From: Phymorhynchus buccinoides
Lineage: Eukaryota; Mollusca; Gastropoda; Neogastropoda; Raphitomidae
Length of the DNA stretch: 64,000 bases
NCBI GenBank assembly: GCA_017654935.2
Contig: CM065713.1
Location: 10,299,906-10,363,905 of the forward strand
Reading direction: 5' to 3'
Under the pieces are notes generated by a model. That model was not told the DNA's origin. It saw only the letters and a list, made by a program, of their open reading frames with translations, and did not search any database. Below, in pieces: positions 33,598 to 45,569 of this stretch (position 1 is the stretch's first letter; each line of letters opens with the position of its first letter). Position numbers and translations under genes: made by a program.

Positions 33598-33771
33598 GTG
33601 TTAGAGGCCAGCAGAGTATTATCACCATCACCCCCAGCACCATCAGCCTGACCCCTACTACCATCACCATGGGAACTCGCATCACCATCGTGTGCAGGCC
33701 GCCGACCTCCGGTGTGGCGAACCTGCAAATTTTGCAGATCACCAAGATTGTGGGAGCAGCTCCCGAAGATG
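33598..33771 (+). CDS. Immunoglobulin-like domain exon (first half)
   Basis: Acceptor TTCTCTTTGTACAG, donor GTAGTA at 33772, 174 nt, phase 1 in and phase 1 out. Residues after the split codon: VRGQQSIITITPSTISLTPT, then TRITIVCRPPTSGVANLQIL and QITKIVGAAPED. The V-x-V-T-P-x-T-x-x-L-T-P opening and T-R-I-T-I-V-C B-strand cysteine are typical of an Ig-like fold. The partner cysteine is not in this exon and should be in the next. Phase 1 matches the signal-peptide exon at 25056-25101. The first ~36 bp, with the acceptor, is duplicated at 33226-33262. A possible second-half exon is at 34792. Confidence 0.65.
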
Positions 33772-33782
33772 GTAGTAGTATT

Positions 33783-34150
33783 TACAGTGGAACCTCCCTT
33801 ATAAGATGTCTCCCTCCCACTTAAGACCTACTTATCTGAGACATTTCCCTTCTTTGTAAGTACAGTCAAACCTCTATTATGAGACACTCTCTCTGTTAAA
33901 AGATCTCCTCTCATTTAAGACTGATTTTTTTTGGAACGGATTAATGTAGCTTTACTATATTTTATGTGTAAAACTGACCCCTCCAATTTAAGACCCATTT
34001 TTTTCTGACTTTTTTTGGAAGTCTTAAAATAGAGGTTTGACTTATTATAAATTACCTCCCTTATAGTTATACAACTCCCTCCCTTTAAGAAATATTTTTT
34101 GGCATGATGTTTGAAGGTCTTATGTTTAAGGGAGGTTTCCACGCGATGTT
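33783..34150. mobile_element. ACAGTGGAACCTCCC MITE with a nested MITE
   Basis: The outer element starts TACAGTGGAACCTCCCTTAT at 33783 and its right end (AGGGAGGTTTCCAC) decays near 34143. Inside it a second TA element (33861-34044) has TACAGTCAAACCTCTATTAT and AGAGGTTTGACT ends. It begins 11 bp after the Ig exon's donor. Confidence 0.7.
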
Positions 34151-34383
34151 TACAGTAACGCATCAACACTGGCCGATTGCTTCTTTTCACAACCATTCCA
34201 ACACGAGAGTATGCTATCAGCGTACATCGTGTTCAAACATTCACAATTCACAACTCAGCAAACCCATGCGAACCAAACTGATCACGATATAAAAGTATTC
34301 CTCTACAGTCCCTTGGTTTTCAACCAATGAAGTAACTTCTAGTTTATTTTATTTTTAAGGATGGCAATGAATTAAAACGGGCA

Positions 34384-34495
34384 GTGGGTGGATGCCTCGT
34401 GCCTCCATACGGGGAGCTGGGCGACCCCGCCCCCTCCACGAGTCTCTCCCCATGGGGATCTATTGTGAAAAATAGTTCCCCCACTTTCTATGCGA
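34384..34495 (+). mobile_element. Family S 5' fragment with upstream GCCTCCATACGGGGAGCTGG module
   Basis: Shares GGCAGTGGGTGGATGCCTCG and CCATGGGGAT...AATAGTTCCCCCAC with 3180-3260 and 39640-39700. Confidence 0.65.
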
Positions 34496-34552
34496 GGCAT
34501 GTACACTATTGCATACTCTCGTGTCAATTCATATTTTTATCGATTTAAAAAC

Positions 34553-34670
34553 TCGAGACTTTCCTGGTATTGCAGTACCTCCAGGATCATCCCACCATCT
34601 TTATATAGATCTGTTGATGCCCTACATGTGCCTGTTCCAGGCCGGAGGACGTTAAATCAGATTTTCATTC
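34553..34670 (-). mobile_element. GAAAATCCG repeat, inverted diverged copy
   Basis: GGCCGGAGGACGTTAAATCAG at its right end is the inverse of the 7472 copy's left end. Confidence 0.55.
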
Positions 34671-34791
34671 ATTCTCGTGTATCTAGAGAGAGTTAAACTC
34701 ATTTTTGCAAGATCAATCAAGTGAAGTGTTTTAATTTTCTGTTGGACTTGTCTACATGCACGCACACACTGGCACACACAACACAGAGGAT

Positions 34792-35017
34792 CATTGTTAT
34801 GAGAAACTTGAAAAAAATAGAAAATGGAACTGAAGAGAGAGAGAGAGTGTACGAATGCAAGGGGCTCTCGATAACTCTGGATGTGGAGATTCTGTTGACA
34901 TCACAAAATCCAAATTATGAAACCATGAGATCGACCATTACTATGATACATTTGTTGCAAATTTTGATTATTTTCCATTTGACCAATACCGTTTGGCAAA
35001 GCAAAATGTCCCAAGGT
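34792..35017 (+). CDS. Possible Ig second-half exon (tentative)
   Basis: After an ACAACACAG acceptor the frame reads RIIVMRNLKKIENGTEERER then VYECKGLSITLDVEILL. MRNL...ENG...YEC resembles VRNLTLDDNGREYQC of the Ig exon at 57725, that is, the E-F strands with the second Ig cysteine. The entry would be phase 0, while exon 33598-33771 ends in phase 1, and the donor (AAGGTGAAC at 35017) is uncertain. It may be the end of another Ig unit or a coincidence. Confidence 0.25.
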
Positions 35018-35019
35018 GA

Positions 35020-35588
35020 ACGTTGAACCCAAGCTGAGAGAATCTCTTTCAATTTAACTAAGATTTTTTGCATAAATATGATATACACTTTTAATGATAA
35101 AGGAAAGACATTGAAGCAAAGGTACCGTATTACACGTTCATAAATTGTTTTTGAGACCTTTCTCTATTAAATTAAAAAACAACAGTCCACATCTTGTTCA
35201 AGGTTTTCTGCTTTAGCAGACGGATGTTAGATAAGATAGTGACCGTTAAAATCGTCAAATAATTGTCGTAAAGTCTGTCAAAATCATAGCCGGTGCGAAG
35301 TCTCTAGTTGAAAATGATTTTTGAATAAGTGCTGACGAAATAAAGAACACAATAGGAATTTCATCGGGAAGTTTTGATAAACTCTTACATGAACACCTGG
35401 ATCTTCAGAACCGTTATGATCGTTTGGTGCCCAATCAGTTTACTGAACTTCGGAGGAGAGATAGGGTTGAATGATGCACCCAAACACCACAACAATGTTA
35501 GTGGATGGACGTCAGCTGGCATCTAGGACATCGTGAATGATGATTTGATCCAGAAAACAAGTAACCATTTATTTTTCGGATGTTTTAA
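35020..35588. other. Gene-less stretch
   Basis: AT-rich; no exon, terminal repeat or SINE recognised. Confidence 0.55.
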
Positions 35589-35589
35589 A

Positions 35590-35797
35590 ACCCAACAGGT
35601 CAAGCGTTTCAAAATCACAGGTTTCCCTTAGCTGGGTAAGAAATTTTGTTTTGACCAGGTTGGACTCCCAAATTGAAAACGAAACATTATTTTTTAAAGA
35701 GCAGCCTCAATTTGAAGTTGGGGACATTTGCATGTGGGTCACAGCTATCCAGAAAAAAAACAAGGAACCTAATCGTGGTGTGTCAGTGTGTCTTTAA
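35590..35797. mobile_element. AAAGACCC/GTCTTT element, second copy
   Basis: Matches 12168-12399 (GGTCAAGCGTTTCAAAATCA, TTGAAGTTGGGGACATTTGC, GTCAGTGTGTCTTTAA) with a degraded left end. Confidence 0.6.
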
Positions 35798-36000
35798 GAT
35801 GAGATCCGTTCACTCAGTAAAATTCCACAGTAAATGTATTACTGAAACCCCCCACCAAACAAATAGTCACTACGTTTCTTCTCCACTGATTGTCATATGG
35901 CCTCAGTTTTCCACTACTATCATGGTCAAACAGTGACCACACCTCTAAACTACTTTACTCTAATTAAAACAGATTTCAAGATGTTTTCCTCCCACTATTT

Positions 36001-36500
36001 NNNNNNNNNNNNNNNNNNNNNNNNNNNNNNNNNNNNNNNNNNNNNNNNNNNNNNNNNNNNNNNNNNNNNNNNNNNNNNNNNNNNNNNNNNNNNNNNNNNN
36101 NNNNNNNNNNNNNNNNNNNNNNNNNNNNNNNNNNNNNNNNNNNNNNNNNNNNNNNNNNNNNNNNNNNNNNNNNNNNNNNNNNNNNNNNNNNNNNNNNNNN
36201 NNNNNNNNNNNNNNNNNNNNNNNNNNNNNNNNNNNNNNNNNNNNNNNNNNNNNNNNNNNNNNNNNNNNNNNNNNNNNNNNNNNNNNNNNNNNNNNNNNNN
36301 NNNNNNNNNNNNNNNNNNNNNNNNNNNNNNNNNNNNNNNNNNNNNNNNNNNNNNNNNNNNNNNNNNNNNNNNNNNNNNNNNNNNNNNNNNNNNNNNNNNN
36401 NNNNNNNNNNNNNNNNNNNNNNNNNNNNNNNNNNNNNNNNNNNNNNNNNNNNNNNNNNNNNNNNNNNNNNNNNNNNNNNNNNNNNNNNNNNNNNNNNNNN
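36001..36500. other. Scaffold gap (500 N)
   Basis: Exactly 500 N, a conventional placeholder length. The sequence immediately right of it is the inverse of bases 5949 and below. Confidence 1.
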
Positions 36501-36934
36501 ATTTTGTCAATGATGTGTGCAACATTCTGGACAGACGACCGACCGACGACCGACAAAGGTGAGTTAATAGGTTTGTGGCTTGAGCCACAACAAAAAACCA
36601 CCCCAAAACCCAAACAGATCGATGGAAGAAAAAAAGAAAATAAAAAAATGTGTACAAGCACTGGCCAAACGTTAAGAATGGACAAAGTTTGCAGTGACCG
36701 CAAACCTGTAAATTAAACAAGCGCGGATTCGCAATCGTTGTGCCGTGCAACAAGTTGAAAACGAAACTCTCATTTTAAAGAGCAGCCTCAATTTGAGTGG
36801 CCGCCTCAATTTGAAGTGCAAGCCTCAATTTGAAGTGCAGCACTCAATTTGAAGTGCGACAATTTTGGACCGACAGACAGACTGACAAAGTGAGTTATAG
36901 GTTTGTGGCTTGTGCCACAAACAACAACCCTGGG

Positions 36935-37085
36935 ACGGTATTCATGTCGAGATAGCATGGAGACTTAGCATATGCTAACTTAGAAGCTCTTCCAAAAGTC
37001 CCTATAACTCTATAGTAACATTGAATAGCTTCTAAGTTAGCATCATCAAGTCTCATGCTATCTCGAACATGATACCGTCCCAGAT
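36935..37085. mobile_element. ~150-bp palindromic element in the right arm
   Basis: Ends GGGACGGTATTCATG and CATGATACCGTCCC extend into arms with GAGATAGCATG and GCTAACTTAGAAGCT. In the left arm the same place (5500-5592) has a diverged version that no longer folds well. Confidence 0.75.
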
Positions 37086-37555
37086 CGATTGGAAGAAAGA
37101 AAGGGAAAAATAAAAATAATGGTCAAGCCATTGTTAAACGTTAAGAATGGACACAGTTTGCCGTGACAGCAACCTGTAATAAAACAAACGCGGATTTGCA
37201 ATCGTTTTGTGGCAGCGGTCTATTTTACCCACTCCATCATCAATACACTTGAGTCGCCTCCCCTGGCTTTTCAATTAATTTTTTATCTGTAAATCAGATG
37301 TTATCTCTGCACCATTTTCGTAACTTTTTATATCTTTGGAAACCATTTAACACTATTATCCTACTTAATTTCATCGAAGGAATCCGGCATACTCGTCGTG
37401 TCCTGTGCAGTGTCGTATTAACGTATGTTTTATTCAAGTATTGCCAAACGTTAAGAATGGACAAAGTTTTGCCGTCACAGCAACTGTAAATAAAAACAAC
37501 ACCATTTCTTTCCTTTGTTTATATTGGACCACATCCCCCCCCCCCCACACACCCG

Positions 37556-37855
37556 CTGTGGGGGATACCGGGGGATCTTTTGTATAAATAGTTTTTCCCC
37601 CACCTTTCTGGCAGTTCTGTACTTGCAACTTCTCTCTAATCTGTCGCTCTCTGTGACTCTTGCTTTTCCCTTGCTTTACTGTCATCTCTGTCTTTCTAGC
37701 CTTACCAGTTCCCTTCTCCTGCCTTTTTTCAAGAAGCGCTTTCAAAAAGATTTCCTACCACAGCCGAGTCGGACATGCTGTGCCTAATTTTTCCTATTTT
37801 AGGCGCATAACGGCAGCATGACCCATCTGCGCTCATAATTGACAGGAAACTGTAG
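37556..37855 (+). mobile_element. Family S, type a copy (right-arm counterpart of 4717-5010)
   Basis: GTGGGGGATACCGGGGGATC to AATTGACAGGAAACTGT, with more indels than other copies. Confidence 0.8.
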
Positions 37856-39179
37856 GAGAGAGGGAAGAGAAGAACGGAAAAAGTTTATGCGTGGGGAAGT
37901 GGGATGGGAGGAAATAGTGAAGCCAGAAGGGGAGAGGAAGAACCAAAAAAATCAAAAAAAAGGCGATTGAGAATGGGGCGAAGACTGGAGTTGTTTTGTG
38001 AAAAAAAGAGGGAAAAAAAACCACAACACAACAGCAATCCGAAAGTTTGTGGATCGTATCTTTCATTCTTAATACTATGAAAAGATATTTGAATATGAAT
38101 GTTTTACCTTTGATGAGATAATCTTTTTTCTGCAACTATTGGCTACATTATATGCTTATAACAAAATAAAAATCTTCCAAATAGTTCTCTTCTTTACCTT
38201 TCCCCGCTCCCTCTACGAATACGGCCAACTATTTAGTGTCGCCATTCCTCCTTCCCCTCGCTACCCCCCCCCCCGCAGTCCCCCCCCCCCGCCCGGCCCC
38301 CCCTTTCCCCCCCCCCCCCCGACGAACCAGTGCCCCCGGAAAACTGACAAAACCGGGATCACCCACACCTCTTCTTACCATTATGGCCATATGTTATGTT
38401 TTTTGTCAAAGATGACAGTGTGTGGTCAGCTGGACCCCCCCCCCCCATTTCTACAGCCGCCAGACAGACGACGTGTGTAACACGAAATAACGGGGTTTCT
38501 ACAATTTTTTTAACAGCTTTTTCACAACCCATACACTTCCCCCCCTGAAGCAACTTCACTTTTTTTTTTCCTCACCCCACACACTCCCCCCCCTTGCTTT
38601 GGACAGTTGGTTGGATGTACAGACAGACAGACAGACAGAACAAAAACAAGCTAAACACAGACAAAAAAAACAGAACTAGAAAGAACGGACGGAGTTAGAC
38701 AGACAAACAGACAGATAAAAACAAAGAATGAATACAACAGCCACTTACCGTATTTTTCAGATTAGGCGAATAGGGCAATTTTTAAGAAAAATCTAGAAAA
38801 AATTAAAGTAAAAGGCACCCTCGTTTATAAGACGATACACACCTCGCAAAAGAAAGTCGAAGCTTCAAGCCCAATACACGTCCTGTAAACGCTTACCGAC
38901 CACCATTACTGCCGCCATAAACGAGTTGGCTCCCCTTTCAAATAATCGAACTTCCGTTTGAGCTGCTTCCTGTTGTTGTGTTTGGACAATTCTTCGCAAA
39001 AACTGATAGAATTATGGCATTTTAAGCTCTACAACGATGCTTTTTACATCCAATGAAGGGTTATGACATCTGTTGGACGGGTATCTTCTCTCACGATTTT
39101 GTTCACTAATAGGGCGCCCTCGTTTATTAGGCGCATAGGTCGAAATTGGAGAAAAAAATATTGCCTTATAACCCGAAAA

Positions 39180-39366
39180 TGACGGTAACCTTGTCTTTGT
39201 TGCGGCGAGTGCGATGGCTGTACAGCACAGACATACACTGACAGACGACAGACAGACAGACAGACAGACGGATAAAAACAAACAGAAGAGCATCTAGAAC
39301 TGACCTTGTTGCGGTGAGTGGGTTGGCTGTACAGCACAGACATACACTGACTGACAGACAGACAGG

Positions 39367-39397
<31 letters not shown>

Positions 39398-39560
39398 GGA
39401 TAAAAACAAAGAAGAGCATCTAGAACTGACCTTGTTGCGGTGAGTGGTGTTGGCTGTACAGCACAGACATACACTGACTGACAGACAGACAGACAGACAG
39501 ACAGACGGATAAAAACAAAAGAAGAGCATCTAGAACTCACCTTGTTGCGGTGAGTGGGTT
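39180..39560 (-). repeat. Minisatellite with (GACA)n, four units
   Basis: Inverse of 3318-3620 but with one more unit. Confidence 0.9.
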
Positions 39561-39639
39561 CTGGCTGTATGGCGAAACAGCCTCCAATTCGCCACTGAAG
39601 AAAAGTGAAAACATAAATCAGTGTTTGTTGGTGTGCTGG

Positions 39640-39900
39640 GGCAGTGGGTGGATGCCTCATGCCTCCATACGGGGAGCTGGACGACCCCGTTGACACCTCC
39701 ATGAGTCTCCCCCCTCCCCCTCCCCCCTCGTGGGAATACCAGGGTATCTTTCGTAAAAATAGTTACAACTTCTGGAATTTCTGTGCTTGTAACTTCCTCT
39801 AATCTGCCACTCTCTTTGACTCTGCCCTTTTCCCTATGCTTTCCATCATCTACTATCTTTCTGACTTATTGGCCCATTCTTCTGCCTTTTTTTCCCCCCC
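39640..39900 (+). mobile_element. Family S, 5' module (right-arm counterpart)
   Basis: Inverse of 2999-3260. Confidence 0.75.
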
Positions 39901-40506
39901 AAAAAAAAACCCCTTCCGAATTGATAAACTTTTGTTTTCAGCAGAGTAATAATTATCTGCTTCAGGTGAATATAGATAATCAATATTAACTGCTCGAGAG
40001 TGTTAAATGTTTACATGTTTATACATCATGTGTGAGGAAAGCTTTTGTTTGTGTTAAGCTGGAAATCCAGATCGACGAAAACGGCATGGCGACGGCAACG
40101 ACAAAGACAAAAATTTATGTCATGTTAAATCGCTCAAACTAAATTTCTACTGCTTGAAACGGTAACGGCAAGTCACCGGTACCATCGACAGCAGGAGATT
40201 TTGAAACATGTAGCGAATTCTGCCGTTGCCGTCCACGAAATAGGGACGGCACCATGAAATCTGAGAAAAAAAATGCCTCGGTCAGCTATGGAAAGGGGGG
40301 GGGGGGGGGGTGGGGGGGAGGGGGGGATTTTGGTCAAGGTCGTGTTTGGATAGGTAGGGTACCATCTCTTTCAAACAGAAAAGGATGCCTGCCGTTTCCG
40401 TTTGCATGGATTCAAAACTTCGGGTTTCGTCACGGAAACCTAGGACGACAACGACAAAAAAAGCTGCCGTGACGTGGATGTGGATTTTTCCAGCTTTACA
40501 CCACTA

Positions 40507-40722
40507 TCAGCAGGGCTCCCAGGGACCCCCATTTGGGGGTCTATGAAGTATTAAAATTCTAAAGGACCCTCTAAAAGAATGTGCAGGGGGTCCCAGGGAT
40601 GCACTAGAAAAAAATCTTTTTAGCATTCACAATGTCACTGGGACCCTCTATACTGTAAGTGAAGGAGTCCCTGGGACCCCTTGTTTTGCGGGACGATTGG
40701 GAGCCCTAAGCAGTGTGAAAGG
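40507..40722 (-). mobile_element. AGGGCTCCC element (right-arm counterpart)
   Basis: Inverse of 2188-2386, with minor differences. Confidence 0.6.
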
Positions 40723-41689
40723 TGCCATAGCTCACATAGTCACATTCAGTTTAAAAACAAACCAAAAAATCATTAAAACTCCTCAAGACTTGACTCTTTT
40801 TTTTAACAAATGAAATAAATCATTGACAATAAATTCTGTATGGTGGATCATACCATCACACCATGAATCAATTCAGAAAACAAGGAAAACTAAACTGGTG
40901 GATCATACCATCACACCATGAATCAATTCAGAAAACAAGGAAAACTAAACAACCATTGCAAGATAAAACTTGGGGGGGGGGGGGGGAGTGTGTATCTTTG
41001 CATCTCAAAAACAATCAAATGAAACAGGTAAACAAACTGGTGTTATTGATCTCTTCACAATGCAACAAATGAAATAAGCAACAATTGAATGGGAAAAAAA
41101 AAAAAAGCGCAACAATTGAATGAAACAAGGAAACCAACGCAACAAAAGATGTTCCAGCATTTGATACTGAGACAAAAAGCAAAACAAAAAATGAAGCATT
41201 AGACAATCTGCAGCTGAACTAAAATAAAATATACAGCAAGTGGCTTCTTGTTTTGGGACGATAGGCCGTGAGGTCTAGGCTTATGAACCAGTCCCCCACT
41301 ATCACTATAACGATGTCGATGGACTGCTCAGCGCTTCGTTAGTAGTATCAAAGACTGATAGGCCGTGAGGTCTAGGCTTATGAACCAGTCCCCCACTATC
41401 ACTAAAACGATGTCGATGGACTGCTCAGCGCTTCGTTAGTAGTATCAAAGACTGTATAGGGGAAGACAAGCATCCGGTCTCTTTTCCCTATATGAGTAGT
41501 GAGGACAGAAACACTGGTTATGTCCCTTTTAAACGTGACACATTTACACGTCGATAGGCCAGTTGAATTCTCCGTTCAAATTCCAGTCTGAGTTTTTGGA
41601 TAGCCGCCACTGTGAATGGTGTATAACTACTCCACTAACGATAACTCTATCAGCCCGGTTCGCCGTAACTCTTAAGTAGTCCATCTTAC

Positions 41690-42198
41690 CCTTTTATAAT
41701 CTTTGGTAGTACTACTACTACTAGAAGTAGAAGGCCCACTCTCACTCACGTTGTCTTCCCCGTGGGGATACCTGGGGGGTGTCTTTTGCATAAATAGTTC
41801 CCCCAAAGACCTTCTGGAAGTTCTGTGCTTGTAACTTCCTCTAATCTGTCGCTCTCTTTGACTCTTGCCTTTTCCCTTTGCTTACTGTCATCTACTATAT
41901 TTCTGCCTTACCGGTGGTCCATTCTCCTGCCTTTTTTCACGAAACACTTTCAAAAAAAACCATTTCCTCCAGCCGAAGTCGGACTTGCTGGGCCTAACTA
42001 TTTCTTAGTTAGGCGCATAACGGCAGCATGACGCATCTGCGCTCATAATTGACAGGAAACTGTCTGAGCGATCGAATAAGAAGAAGAACTCGCGTTGTCA
42101 TCCTTACCTTGATCAGAAGGCATACTTGAAGGCCTAACGAAAAACGAGCCTATGTCTCGCTGACCTTTGTTTGGTCGAGGCTTCTTTTTGGGTGGCAT
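41690..42198 (-). CDS. Second copy of the PIP-box N-terminal exon, same SINE interruption
   Basis: ATG at 42198; reads MPPKKKPRPNKGQRDIGSFF as in the left arm, with one Leu-to-Met change further on. The SINE (41756-42087) has the same 12-bp duplication (ACTCACGTTGTC at 41744-41755 and ACTCGCGTTGTC at 42088-42099) with the same single-base difference between the two repeats. The exon resumes in the Ser-rich part and ends at donor GTAAGA near 41690. Both arms therefore descend from one already-interrupted copy. Confidence 0.5.
41756..42087 (+). mobile_element. Family S, type a copy (right-arm counterpart of 820-1141)
   Basis: Same insertion as in the left arm, identified by identical target duplications. 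Confidence 0.85.
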
Positions 42199-42638
42199 TT
42201 TCGTTTTTTTCAGTATTATTTCTTTTATTTACAATGAACAACAGTCTAAAAACAAAACGTCTGCACATCACTAAAGACAAGAGAGTTGTTCCCCTTGTCA
42301 AAATTCCTGAGAGAAAAAAAAACACCCAATGGCCTTCGCCTTTCAGCTAGGCCTAGCTGAGTTAATTGGAAAACTGCTTGGAACGTGTGTATTACGTTAA
42401 AAAAAAAGATGTTGCTGTGGACTGCTTTGTGACCAAGAGCCGATCTGTGAAAATTAAGTTGCACTTGTCCGCGAGTTACGTAAATCAATCGGACAAAGAC
42501 CGCCAGCGTTGAATTTCAATCGGACATATGTCCGGACGGGAAGTAACCACGTCCGGTCAAAATCTATGTCAATAGGTCGACGGCCGATGCCTCGGGGACA
42601 TGACTGCATATGGCCTGGGAATGTAGAAGAAGAAGAAG

Positions 42639-42960
<322 letters not shown>

Positions 42961-43424
42961 GAATGAAAATGCATTTGTGAGTGTTTGTGCACGTGTATGT
43001 TCTTAAATGGAGGTCCCTTTATAAATTGTTATCAGGGCTTCTGAAAACGTAGAGATTGTGTGTATTTATTTACGCACTCTCAAATCACCCCCAATAATCT
43101 CAAGCCAATATTTTGAGTTGAAAAGACTTTTCAACATAGAGATTATTATACTGGGACCCAAAATATTATTGTGAGTTATCCAGTGTTTTTGAGTTATCCG
43201 TTGTTGAGTTATCATCAATTCTCCACTGATGTATGTGCACAGACATGAGCAACTGTGAGTGTGTAGGATTCTTGGGGTGGGTGTGTAGAGGGGGGTGGGG
43301 GGTGGGGGGGTGGGGTTTATCTATGTGTGCATCATTGTTTGTACAAGTTTACACATTTCTAGTGGATATTATACACATAACCAAACCCAAACACACATTA
43401 ACATAGTTACACCAAAGATATTCC

Positions 43425-43690
43425 AAGGGGAAGATAAGCATTCGGTCTCTTTTCCCTATACGAGTAGTGAGGACAGAAACACTGGTTATGTCCCTTTTAA
43501 ACAGGACACATTCTACACGTCGCTAGGCCAGTTGAATTCTCCGTTCAAGTTCCAGTCTGAGTTTTTGGATAGCCTCCACTGTGAATAGTGTACTGTCCGC
43601 ACTAACGATAACTCTATCAGCCCGGTTCGCCGAGCTCTTAAGTAGTCCATCTTACCCTTTTAGAATATCTTTGGTTACACGCTCTCTTTC
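43425..43690 (-). repeat. Third copy of the region 3' of the PIP-box exon
   Basis: Matches the inverse of 1195-1440 (CCATCTTACCCTTTT, AACTCTATCAGCCCGGTTCG, CGGTCTCTTTTCCCTATA). It includes the exon end and its donor but lacks the upstream coding part and the SINE. Confidence 0.75.
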
Positions 43691-43804
43691 TCACACGTTA
43701 GCTTTTTCTTTGAACATAATAATAATCATGAAACTTACCCCCTGTCACTCTCTGCAAAAGCATGGAGAACAGACAAACTTAGTACAAAAAATCACACTCA
43801 TATT

Positions 43805-44280
43805 TGTGACCCAGCGACTTAATGTCCCTTTCGTGGTGCTGGGTCACATATTTAACTGAAAGGGACATTAAGTGTCAAACTGACCATTCTGAGAAAATTA
43901 TACATTTGAAAACTTCAGACAATTCTCTTTCTAATGATATAAAAACCATTCTTGTATCTCTTTCCGTTCCCGAGTTATGAGCATTTAAAGTTAGTAGGGT
44001 GAGTGTCGGCCATTTTGAGAAAACACAGTCTAAAAAGTCTAGCCTAGCTGTTAGAAAATGCATTGACCTACTCGTTTTAAAACACTCATAAGACCATTTA
44101 GAGACCATATTAAAGATTGTCCTTTATAAATATGAAAGACAAGATGTTAGAGAACACAAAAATACCCGTAACTCAAAATAGACAAAAAATGAGATGTTTT
44201 ACTTTGCAAGTCTGTTGTGAGAAACTAGCCCAGCGACTTAATGTCCCTTTCGTGGTGCTGGGTCACATATTTAACTGAAA
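43805..44280. repeat. ~50-bp direct repeats ~420 bp apart
   Basis: CAGCGACTTAATGTCCCTTT...CATATTTAACTGAAAG occurs at 43810-43862 and 44230-44280. The first copy continues into GGGACATTAAGTG, giving a local hairpin. The intervening sequence is unrecognised. Confidence 0.75.
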
Positions 44281-44833
44281 GAAAGAAAGAAAAAAGAAAA
44301 ACAGACAAAAAGTAACTCATTCGCATTACAACGATTTTGAATTATTATTTTTTTTTAAACTCACAAATCACTCCAGCCATACACACAAACAAAACAGACA
44401 TAAACAAAAGGAGAAATGAAAGAAGATTACGGGTTTTTACTTCAGGTTTAGACATAGGGAAGTGGTAGACTTTATATAGAAAAACTCTCTACAGCAATTA
44501 GTTATCCCTCTTCAAACCACTACAAACACATAGTAAGAGGCAAAATTGTGGTCTAAGGGAGCGAAGCGAGTTTAGAAGTGACCAAAGTGTGGTGCGCACA
44601 CAGATTACTTCTCAAATTCATCAAATTGACAGCTTTATATTAATTCCGGTGTGGCGGTGTATTTTTACCTAGAGTATGAGATTTATACCTCTAGCCGCGT
44701 AGCCAATCAGAATCGTTTGTTTGTCCGCCATTGTGAATCATTACGAAACTAAGTGCATGGCTTTGTACATCGATTTCTCTGCAAATATGTAGATTTACAC
44801 CCTCCTGCTCTATTTCTTGGTTCTTTCCGTGGT

Positions 44834-44870
44834 TAGGGTTAGGGTTAGGGATAGGGTTAGGGTTAGTAGT
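44834..44870 (+). repeat. Interstitial TTAGGG repeat
   Basis: About five GGGTTA/GGGATA units, the ancestral metazoan telomere repeat, here internal. Confidence 0.9.
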
Positions 44871-45569
44871 AATCACGTGAGATAAGTAACTGCTCTAATG
44901 CGCATGCGCAGAGGTAAATATTTCATACGACTACTTATTTATCGTGACACCGGCCATATATGGGTGGAACGACTTGAATGAGCTAATAGCTGTCTCTCTT
45001 TCTCTGAGCGTTTCAGTCTCACTTCTCTTTTGTTTCTCATTCCAGGGCTGGGGAGCTGTCAGTGGACGGTCGTGGTGGCGCCCTCGGAGGAGGACCTCAC
45101 TCACGCTGGCCCCGCGACTAAGAGAATAGTGTCGTCAGTAGGGGGGGCCTTAGTAGGTGGTGTCCTGAACAGGCTCCACTGAACTCCACCGAAGTGACTC
45201 AGCAGCAGTGCAGTGTCTCCTCGGTTGCGTGCCTCCTGACGGCCTAACATAGATTCGTTCCCTTTGGACGGCTGGTCTTGGATTCTGCGACTTGAACAAG
45301 CAGGGGTGTGGCTGCGAGCTGGGACTCAGAATGAGCGACATGGGAGCAACGCCACTGTACGGCCCAGAAGATGGGACAGCAACAAAAAAAAGAAGAAAAA
45401 AAAGAGCAAGATAGGAAAAACAAGAAGAGGAAGAAAGGAGGAGGAGGAGGAGGAGAAGAACATAAGGAAAAACAAAAAGAAGACGACAAAAAATAACAAG
45501 GGCGTCGCCGAGCGGCAGACATGTCCGTCACCAGCAATGCCACGCACTTGCGACACCCCGTAGAGTGTC

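Noticed and set aside
35897..36753. Three 220-252-residue ORFs crossing the gap
   Set aside because: About 165 residues of each are N-derived; the flanks are repeat sequence.
45044..45175. Plus-strand exon after a strong TTTCTCATTCCAG acceptor (frame LGSCQWTVVVAPSEEDLTHA)
   Set aside because: No partner exon, no recognisable domain, and opposite to the transmembrane exon only 1.5 kb away; too weak to annotate.
45150..45341. Minus-strand cytoplasmic tail exon (ERIYVRPSGG ... EPVQDTTY stop)
   Set aside because: Attractive because it lies downstream of the transmembrane exon, but no acceptor gives this frame from a phase-1 exit; the frame that phase 1 would give ends quickly at NLC stop.
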